Positions 1-6,900 of a DNA stretch of 7,120 nucleotides are shown here, piece by piece. The number at the start of each line of letters is the position of its first letter. Position 1 is the stretch's first letter. The translations under genes and the position numbers were made by a program. This DNA comes from an uncultured Aquimarina sp. (GTDB lineage: Bacteria > Bacteroidota > Bacteroidia > Flavobacteriales > Flavobacteriaceae): NCBI GenBank assembly GCA_937958735.1, contig CALGNG010000143.1, forward strand, positions 1 to 7,120, read 5' to 3'. The notes beneath the pieces are model-generated. The model searched no databases. It was not told the origin of the DNA and worked only from the letters and a program-made list of their open reading frames with translations.

Positions 1-84
1 ATTAACCAATTAACCAATTAACCAATTAACCAATTAACCAATTAACCAATTAACCAATTAACCAATTAACCAATTAACCAATTA
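1..84. repeat. 8-bp tandem repeat, 10.5 copies of ATTAACCA
   Basis: The unit ATTAACCA is repeated without a single mismatch from the first base of the window to position 84, ending in a half unit (ATTA). The array may extend further upstream. It lies 36 bp before the methyltransferase start and 14 bp before the parS-like site. The unit is not a multiple of three and no gene is seen across it, so it looks like an intergenic microsatellite-type array. Perfect copies imply recent expansion by slippage, so copy number may vary between strains. Whether it affects transcription is unknown. Confidence 0.97.
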
Positions 85-98
85 CAGCAAATAATTCG

Positions 99-114
99 TG
101 TTCCACGTGAAACC
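99..114. promoter_or_regulatory. parS-like ParB-binding palindrome
   Basis: The 16 bases TGTTCCACGTGAAACC match the well-known Bacillus subtilis parS site TGTTCCACGTGAAACA at 15 of 16 positions, including the whole CACGTG core and the GTT and AAC arms. The arms are imperfectly symmetric, with mismatches at the outermost pair and at pair 5/12. ParB (Spo0J) binds such sites and loads onto the chromosome to guide origin segregation, and parS sites cluster near the replication origin. This one ends only 6 bp before the methyltransferase ATG, so bound ParB could also hinder that gene's expression. No parA or parB gene is in the window. A chance match of this quality is unlikely but ParB binding is inferred, not shown. 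Confidence 0.65.
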
Positions 115-120
115 AACTGC

Positions 121-951
121 ATGAAGTCAATAACAGTAACCGATTACTCCATTTCTCAGAAAAAATTTACTTTAGAATATAACAAGGATTTAGAGTTGTT
201 TAAGACTTTTCCTGTGCCAGAGGATTTGTCTAAGTATTACGAAAGCGAAGATTATATATCGCATACCGATAAAAAGGAAACTTTAATAGACAAAATATAT
301 CAAATCGTAAAAGAAAGGACTTTACGTAAAAAAGAAGAACTAGCCTCTATATTAATAAATGTTTCAAATAAATCTATTTTGGATATTGGAGCAGGAACGG
401 GTTCTTTTTTAGAGGTTTTAAATAAAAAAGGATGGCATTCTTTAGGAGTAGAACCTAATGCTAGTGCCAGAAAATTAGCAAGAAATAAAAATGCCATTTG
501 TGTAGAAACATCAAAAGAAATACAAAACCATACTTTTGATATTATTACAATGTGGCATGTGTTAGAACATGTACCAGATTTAAGTTTTCAGTTTTCAGAA
601 TTTAAGAGATTATTAAACCCGAATGGTAGAATAATTATTGCTGTTCCTAACTATAAAAGTTTTGATGCTTCTTATTATAAAGAATTTTGGGCGGCTTACG
701 ATGTGCCTAGACACATCTGGCATTTTTCAGAAACATCTATTGGGAAACTTGCATCAAAAAATAATTTCGAATTAATAGATTCTAAACCCATGTGGTTCGA
801 CTCTTTTTATGTCTCTTTACTTTCCGAGAAATATAAATATGGAAAAGTAAATTATTTAAGAGCTTTTTTTGTGGGAATAATTTCTAATCTAAAAGGAGTG
901 CTAAATGGGCAGTTTTCTTCCAAAATTTACATTTTAAAAGCTAAAAAGTAA
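121..951 (+). CDS. Class I SAM-dependent methyltransferase
   Basis: This is a 276-residue methyltransferase of the Rossmann-fold type (Methyltransf_23/UbiG-like). Motif I, the SAM-binding glycine loop, is LDIGAGTGSF at residues 87-96. The acidic residue at the end of strand 2 is E111 in GVEPN. WHVLEHVPD at 145-153 is the motif usually seen after strand 4, and AVPN at about 174-177 follows strand 5. A later DVPRHIWHF block (194-202) is shared by many relatives in this group. About 85 residues precede motif I, and they lack the N-terminal Cys-x-x-Cys zinc motif of some relatives. No signal peptide or membrane segment is evident, so it is probably cytoplasmic. The substrate cannot be read from the sequence. 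From memory, similar genes in flavobacteria often sit next to mnmG, which would have to lie upstream of this window. The ATG at 121 is the only sensible start and has no Shine-Dalgarno sequence. It is separated from the next gene by 831 bp and appears to be transcribed on its own. Confidence 0.92.
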   Translation: MKSITVTDYSISQKKFTLEYNKDLELFKTFPVPEDLSKYYESEDYISHTDKKETLIDKIYQIVKERTLRKKEELASILINVSNKSILDIGAGTGSFLEVLNKKGWHSLGVEPNASARKLARNKNAICVETSKEIQNHTFDIITMWHVLEHVPDLSFQFSEFKRLLNPNGRIIIAVPNYKSFDASYYKEFWAAYDVPRHIWHFSETSIGKLASKNNFELIDSKPMWFDSFYVSLLSEKYKYGKVNYLRAFFVGIISNLKGVLNGQFSSKIYILKAKK

Positions 952-1122
952 TATAGATAGATTTAAGGGACTTTTTTAGAAGACCTCCTCTTCTTGTAGG
1001 AGAAAATAATTTAGCTCTTTAAAAGGTCATTATTTTGAGCCATTTTTTATGTTTAAAATCTATGAATATTATTGTTAGCGATAATTAAAATTGATTTATC
1101 TGTTTTTTATAGATAGGTGGAT

Positions 1123-1362
1123 TCAACCCATAAACGCAACACTGGAATTTAGCTTGATAAATTGATCAAATTTTTCAAAGGGATTTAAGAAGTTATATCT
1201 TTTTCTAGGTCTATTATTTAATTTTAGCACAACTCGATCTATCTCTTGTTGCTTTATATTTTCAAAGTTATATTTTTTAGGGAAATACTGTCTGACTAAA
1301 CCATTTAAAAGGTGTTTTAAATTACGAAGCTGTTTATTAATTGATTTAAAATAAATATTAAT
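1123..1362 (-). pseudogene. IS30-family transposase remnant (C-terminal fragment)
   Basis: Reading the minus strand from 1362 down to a TGA at 1123-1125 gives 79 codons with no start. From 1305 onward the translation carries the IS30 transposase C-terminal signature: NGLVRQYFPKK, then LKLNNRPRKR, then FLNPFEKF and a natural-looking end (SSVAFMG). In intact family members the segment before NGL reads roughly DIYF...W-Q-R-G-x-N-E-N-x and carries the catalytic glutamate of the DDE triad. Here NIYF is still visible but the rest is eroded to KQLRNLKHLL, with the Glu apparently replaced. A stop (1363-1365) lies in frame just upstream. About three quarters of a typical ~320-residue transposase is missing, and no terminal inverted repeats could be identified. 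It is a dead relic of an old insertion, with its 3' end facing the methyltransferase gene. Confidence 0.85.
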
Positions 1363-1740
1363 TTAAAAAATTTGGCCATGGAAATGGATAATAGTATTTT
1401 AAAAGATAGAGCAATTCTTAAATCTATCTGTGGATAGGTAAATAAGTTTATTTAGAAGCTAAAATACTAAATGTAAAATATAGAATTGTACAATAGTATT
1501 TAGTACTTAATGGAGGTTAATCTAATTTTAGGAGTGTATAAATTTCTTAAGGTTCTCTTTTAAGCTATTTTTACAAATGAAAAAATACAAAAATTTTTGA
1601 AAAAATATTAGTGTAAGAAAAACAGACAAAAGGCATACTTTTTCGACTAAAAACATATTTGGAGTAAAAAAACAATAAATAATTCCTTTCTTCATAAAAA
1701 TTCTTGCTATTTTAGTGCATTAAAACAAGTTATTAACCTA

Positions 1741-1765
1741 TTACTAACAAAAGTATTGTTGGTAA
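1741..1765 (+). promoter_or_regulatory. Hairpin/dyad upstream of the T9SS operon
   Basis: TTACTAACAA (1741-1750) pairs with TTGTTGGTAA (1756-1765) around a 5-base loop (AAGTA). All ten pairs form in RNA, one of them G-U. The dyad ends 17 bp before the ATG at 1783. It is not followed by a T-run, so it is not a typical terminator. It could be an operator for a regulator or a 5'-leader structure affecting translation or mRNA stability of the secreted-protein gene. Function is inferred from position only. Confidence 0.45.
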
Positions 1766-1782
1766 TTTAAGTTTAAATTGTT

Positions 1783-3903
1783 ATGAGGCCTTTATATACA
1801 ATTACATGCGAAGTTATTTCGGTACTAATTTTAGCCCTTTTTTCAGGTTATAAATTAGAGGCTCAGATTATACCTAGACCAGAAATAAGAAAAGGGCAAG
1901 CTTTTTGTTTTGTAAATCCTATAAATAGACCACCTCTTGCTACTTTTTCGATAAGGGCTTCGACTAGAGGGGGTAATTTCCCTAATGGTACAGAATTTAT
2001 ATTAAGACTTTCTAATAAATCTGGGGAGTTTAATGAAAATACAATTGTAATTGCAGAAACATTAAGTGCAGAAGACAGAATAGATTTTATTGATTTTTCT
2101 TATCCTTTTCAAGATGGAGAAGGAACCAATATAGGAAGTGCTACTTACAGAACTAGAATTGAAATTAAAGATGGATCCATACCCGAAGGAGGAAGATCCG
2201 AAGAATTTTCAGTTTTTTATTATGATGGTACTAGATTTAATATTACACCAGGGGCATTATGTCAGTTTGGTGTATTAACAGCAGAAGAGTTGCCTAATGT
2301 TTTAACTCCAGACACTCCACCTACACGTGTAGAAAAATATATTTGGTTTAGAAAGGTGGGTACTGGAGATTTTGAAGTAATTCCAGGGGAAGAAAGTAAC
2401 ACCATTTTTGCGGATGTTGCAGGAACCTATTTTTATACTACAGATTTAGGAAGTTGTATGGGATTTATACCCGAAGCAAGATCAAATCAAGTAGAAGTAT
2501 TTGAAGCTAGAATTACAGCAGTACCAGCGTTTACAATTTCGGCAAGTGGTCCAATAAATTTTTGTGCTTCAGAAAGTGTGGTACTTCAAAGTACTGTTAC
2601 CGATCCTATGTTTTTTTATCAATGGGTTAGGGATGATCAAGAATTAAGAGGAGAAAATAGTCCTTCTATTACTGTAACAGGTATCGAAGCACAAGGGGAT
2701 TATAGATTAAGAATAACAGATATTTCAGAACGTTTAAGCGCTTGTGCCACACCGTCCGATAATTCAATTTTTATAAGTTTAAAAAACCCCTTGATTAATT
2801 TCCCTAGTTCTCAAGAATTAATTGTATCAGATATCCCAGGCCAAGATGAAGTATTAACTGTAGAAGTTACAGGAGAAGAGCCTAGAACTATTGTTTGGAT
2901 GAAGGATGATGTAGATATTCCAGATTCCAATAGACTTTCAATAGTGGCATCAGGACCAGGTAAATACACGGCCAGAGTTTCTGGTTCTTCATGTACTATA
3001 AACCAAGATATTACAGATAATGAAATTGAAGTAATAGCTATTAATAATATAAATATAAATATAGACTATGATAACCCTAGTTATTTTGATTGCGAACTGG
3101 GGCAAGTAGGTCTTACAATTAATTCGGTTACCACTATTTTTAATGGTATAGAAAGGCCTATAGATGTTACTGTTTTCGAATCAAATATTAGATGGTTGTA
3201 TTCGCCTAATTTTGATTTGGTAAATAATACTATTGTTTCAGATTTTGTAGACCCTTCTATAGTATTAGAAAATTCAGGAAGTAATGGAAGCTATCAAGCA
3301 GAAATAGCTTTAGGGTCTAATGTGTTTTTATCCAATATAAGAGATGTAAAATTAAATGCTTCGGGTTTATTTATAGAGATTGGATCGAGCACACAACTTT
3401 CCGACGATAACAACACTATAGAACTTAGTGTAACACTTCCCGAGGATGCTATAGATTCGTTATATCGCTTTAGATGGTTAGAAATTATAAGTTTAGGACA
3501 AGAAAAAGAAATTCCAACACTAGAAGGTATTTCCTTTACAGATAACCCAGTATTAATTAATACTCCTGGGCAATATACCGTAGAGGTAACCGTTGATGGT
3601 TGTCCAGAAGAAAGATTAGAAAGCATAGATATAAGTTCGGTATCTAATGTAATTCCTAATGTAATTACCCCTAACGAGAGTAATAATAGAAATTGGGTTT
3701 TGCCTAGAGAGTTTACAGATCAATCAGATATATCGGTAACGATTTATACGGCAAATGGAGAGGTCGATTTCTCTGTTCCTTCTAACTATACAGGACAGTG
3801 GCCAAGAGAGTCAGGTTCTAATGGAGTGGGTACCATTTATTATTATATTATAAGTAGAAATAACAGTCCTGTGGAAAAAGGAGCCATAACATTAATTAGA
3901 TAG
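1783..3903 (+). CDS. Secreted Ig/PKD-like repeat protein with type B T9SS C-terminal domain
   Basis: This 706-residue protein is exported by Sec and then probably carried across the outer membrane by the T9SS. The signal peptide has a hydrophobic core at about residues 11-22 and probable cleavage at A27|Q28; a Glu at position 10 just before the core is unusual. The mature part is a chain of beta-rich modules of about 80-100 residues. Five later modules each show a Trp in the position typical of Ig/PKD strand C (W188, W281, W372, W471, W565) and scattered Cys pairs. The last 83 residues (624-706) fit the gliding-motility-associated C-terminal domain (type B CTD): it opens IPNVITPN, has VTIYTANGE, then GTIYYYII, and ends GAITLIR. 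The usual N-G-D-G-x-N-D stretch is replaced by NESNNRN, so this copy is diverged. No enzyme motif was recognised, and an adhesin or surface structural role is an inference. It is followed after 5 bp by a PorP/SprF-like gene, the usual partner of type B cargo. The ATG at 1783 is chosen because it gives a complete signal peptide; there is no Shine-Dalgarno sequence. Confidence 0.88.
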   Translation: MRPLYTITCEVISVLILALFSGYKLEAQIIPRPEIRKGQAFCFVNPINRPPLATFSIRASTRGGNFPNGTEFILRLSNKSGEFNENTIVIAETLSAEDRIDFIDFSYPFQDGEGTNIGSATYRTRIEIKDGSIPEGGRSEEFSVFYYDGTRFNITPGALCQFGVLTAEELPNVLTPDTPPTRVEKYIWFRKVGTGDFEVIPGEESNTIFADVAGTYFYTTDLGSCMGFIPEARSNQVEVFEARITAVPAFTISASGPINFCASESVVLQSTVTDPMFFYQWVRDDQELRGENSPSITVTGIEAQGDYRLRITDISERLSACATPSDNSIFISLKNPLINFPSSQELIVSDIPGQDEVLTVEVTGEEPRTIVWMKDDVDIPDSNRLSIVASGPGKYTARVSGSSCTINQDITDNEIEVIAINNININIDYDNPSYFDCELGQVGLTINSVTTIFNGIERPIDVTVFESNIRWLYSPNFDLVNNTIVSDFVDPSIVLENSGSNGSYQAEIALGSNVFLSNIRDVKLNASGLFIEIGSSTQLSDDNNTIELSVTLPEDAIDSLYRFRWLEIISLGQEKEIPTLEGISFTDNPVLINTPGQYTVEVTVDGCPEERLESIDISSVSNVIPNVITPNESNNRNWVLPREFTDQSDISVTIYTANGEVDFSVPSNYTGQWPRESGSNGVGTIYYYIISRNNSPVEKGAITLIR

Positions 3904-3908
3904 AGTAT

Positions 3909-6900
3909 ATGAGTAAAAAACTATCTTTATTCTCTGTTTTATGCTTGGTATTACAAGTACTTACAGCACAAAACCAAGAAATTGCGGGTCCTCCTACGCA
4001 AGCAGTCCACAATGCCTTAAAATACAATCGATTTTTGTTTAATCCTGCCTTTTCGTATAATCAAAAAGCCGCAGAATCTGGAGATAAAAATGGATATATA
4101 TCTGTATACGGTCGTTTAGAAAAAATAGATTTTGAAGATGCTCCAAGAAACCTAAATGCAACCTATAGTAAGACTATTAACGAAAAAATGAGTATTGGGG
4201 CAGGAGTCTTTCAGCAAAATATTGGGGCTATATCACATTTTGGAGCCATAGCAAACTATATTTACAATATAGAATTTAATAGAGATACTCATATGGCTTT
4301 TGGTGCTAATGTATCTTACCAAAGGGCGGGTTTAAAATCAGATATTAGAACAACAGATGCTGTAGAAAATAGTGTAATCCTTGGCGATTTTGATGGGACA
4401 TCACTACTTAGAATATCTCCTGGTTTGAATATTAATTATAGAAACTTCGATTTTGGATTGGTCGCAAGAAACATCGTAAACGCTTCTATAGGGGGGAATA
4501 AAAATTTATATAAATCTAATACTTTTGTTGTGCACGGGATGTATTCACGCCCATTAGCTAGGAGATCTCCTAATACAATAAGAGGGATGCTTTATGTAGA
4601 AAAAGAAACAGAACTAGATGCTGTTTTGGGGTTAAATGGTTTTATTGAAAATGAAAAATACGGTTTTGCTCAGTTAGGATATAATCAAACTCATGGTATT
4701 TCTTTAGGTTTAGGCTTTAATATTACAAGACAAGCTACAATAGGTTATACTATAGAAAGAGGTTTGGGGGATGCGGATGTTTTTGGATTAAATCACGAAT
4801 TTACATTGGCTTATAACTTTGTAGAACCAGAGCGTAGAGGGCGCAGAAAACCTTCTACACCAAAACTAAAGCGTAAATTACCAAAACGTAATGAAATTAG
4901 TAAAGCCGAAAAATTATTGGCTTTAGAAGAAGCAAGAAGGCAGCAAGAAGGCAATTTAGCTAGTTTACAAGATGCTAAAGATAAAGCAGCATTGCTACGT
5001 AATTCGGCATTGCAAGATGCAGAAGAAAAAGATAAAGCAAGCGAGTTAGTTCGTACAGTAAGTTTACAAATAGACGATAACGATTTAGATAAGGCCAAAT
5101 CTACTCTAGAAAGAATCCAACAAAGTAAGTATATCTCTGAAGAAGATAAAAAAGCATTAGCTTCTAAGTACATTAAAAAAGTAGAAATATCGCAAGATAT
5201 AGAAGCAGAAGAAGTAAGAATAGCAGAGGAAACCAAATCGAAAAATAGTGCAAGGGCCTTGTTGGCAAGAACAACAAAGTTAATTAACGATAAAAATAGT
5301 ATAGATGCAGAAGCTACTTTAGATTTAATACAAGCTAGTAAATATATTTCGGAGGAAGAAAAAAGGCAAATTACAAGTAGACTATCACTTTTAAAACAAG
5401 AAAAAGAAACTCAAGCATTAGCTATAGTAGAGGAAAGTGAAAGAAAAAAAGCATCGGAGTTATTACGAACAACAAGATTGTTAATAGAGGAAGGCAATAT
5501 AGAAGAAGCTAAAGCACAAGCAGGATTAATAAGAGAAAATAAATTTATTCCAGAAGCAGAAAAGCAAGCACTTTTAGCAAGATTAGAAGGAAAATTACAA
5601 GAAAGAGAAGCTATAGCATTAGAAGAAGAAAACCAAAGAAAAGCATCGGAGTTATTACGAACAACAAGATTGTTAATAGAGGAAGGTAATATAGAAGAGG
5701 CTAAAGCAAAAGCAACATTAGTAAGGCAAAGTAAATTTATTCCAGATGCGGAAAAGCAGACACTTTTAGCAAGACTAGAAGAAAAAGTACAAGAGAAACA
5801 GACTATAGCATTAGAAGAAGAAAATAAAAGAAGAGGTGCCGAATTATTAAGAACTACGACACTTTTATTAGAACAAGAAAAGGTAACAGAAGAAGAAGCT
5901 CAAAATAAGATTAATGAGATTAATCAAAATGAATTTATAGCTGAAGAAGAAAAAAATAAGATATTAAGTAAGCTAAAAAGAATATTAGTAAAACAGGAAG
6001 TAGCAGAAACGGAAGATGGCAAAATTGTAAGTACACTAAAGCGTATTGAAAATACAGAAACAGAAGAAGAAAAATCTGCAAGATTAGCAGAACAAGCTCG
6101 TTTAGAGGAAGAAGCTAGAGAAGTGGAAGCAGCCCGTTTAGCAGAACAAGCTAGAATAGCGCAAGAAGCAGAGGCTATAAGATTAGCAGAGCAAGCTCGT
6201 TTAGAGGAAGAAGCTAAAGAATTACAAGCAGCCCGTATAGCAGAGGAAAAAAGAGAGGCTTTTGTAAAGGAGACCGAATCGATATCTTCTACAGGAACTC
6301 TTGAAGATATTAAAGCAAGAGCAACATTAGTACGCACTTCTAAATTAATACCAGAAGAGGAAAAGCAACAAATCTTAAGCCGCTTAACTAGAGTAATAGA
6401 GACGAAACAAGTCGAAGAAGAGGCTGCAGAAACACTAAGAGTAGAAAAAGCAAAAGAAAAAGAAGCTTTTGTAAAAGAGACCGAATCGATATCTTCTACA
6501 GGAGGTATAGAAGATCTTAAAGCAAGAGCAACATTAGTGCGTACCTCTAAATTAATATCAGAAGAGGAAAAGCAACAAATCTTAAGTCGCTTAACTAGAA
6601 TAATTGAAAACAAAGAAGCCGATATAGCGGCAGAAGAAGCTCGTGCTCTAGAAGCAAAAGAAGTTTTTGTAAAGGAGACTGAATCGATATCTTCTACAGG
6701 AACTCTAGAAGATATTAAAGCAAGAGCGACATTAGTACGTACTTCTAAATTAATACCAGAAGAGGAAAAGCAACAAATCTTAAGCCGCTTGACTAGAGTT
6801 ATAGAAACTAAAGAAGCAGAGCAGGAAAAATTAGTAGAAGAAGCTAGAATAGCTAGAGAAGTAGAACAAGCAAGGTCGGCAGAGCAGGCCCGCTTAGCAG

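Larger units (their letters stand above)
952..1782. other. Long intergenic region with an IS30 relic
   Basis: No intact gene is seen on either strand in these 831 bp. The middle (1123-1362, minus strand) encodes the broken end of an IS30-family transposase. The part from 952 to about 1080 has only weak hairpins: AGAAGA/TCTTCT at 978-994, which competes with CTCCT/AGGAG at 985-1002. A T-run near 1052 has no strong stem before it, so no convincing terminator for the methyltransferase gene can be named. From 1366 to 1740 the DNA is very AT-rich with only short dyads, such as TACTAAAT/ATTTAGTA at 1465-1472 and 1498-1505. A promoter for the downstream operon should be here, but no clear pairing of TTG with TAnnTTTG was found. 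The nearest -7-like strings are at 1654-1661 and 1708-1715, each one mismatch off and lacking a partner. Confidence 0.7.

Noticed and set aside
1..84. The octamer array as a CRISPR array
   Set aside because: Units are 8 bp and directly abutting with no spacers, so it is a simple tandem repeat.
300..497. Open frame of 65 codons on the minus strand within the methyltransferase gene
   Set aside because: It lies opposite the SAM-binding motif of a clear methyltransferase; no independent support.
1378..1437. Small 19-codon frame starting MEMDNS
   Set aside because: Too short, no ribosome-binding or homology support, and in degenerate AT-rich DNA next to an insertion relic.
1654..1715. Candidate Bacteroidota promoter -7 elements (CATATTTG at 1654 and TATTTTAG at 1708)
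   Set aside because: Each has one mismatch to TAnnTTTG and neither has a TTG at the expected upstream distance; such strings are common in AT-rich DNA.
2321..2332. Perfect 12-bp palindrome CTACACGTGTAG, containing CACGTG, as a second parS
   Set aside because: Only the CACGTG core agrees with parS; the GTT and AAC arms are absent, and it lies inside the coding region.
3294..3626. Open frame of 110 codons on the minus strand within the secreted-protein gene
   Set aside because: It overlaps a clear coding region whose plus-strand translation has Ig-like modules; no supporting motif.
4811..5236. Open frame of 141 codons on the minus strand
   Set aside because: Antisense shadow of the barrel end and start of the helical extension, with low-complexity Ser/Leu/Ala content and no recognisable domain.
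5924..6613. Open frame of 229 codons on the minus strand inside the helical extension
   Set aside because: It is the antisense shadow of repetitive Glu/Ala/Arg codons; its Ser/Ala/Phe-rich translation simply mirrors the repeats, while the plus-strand frame is continuous with a signal peptide and barrel.
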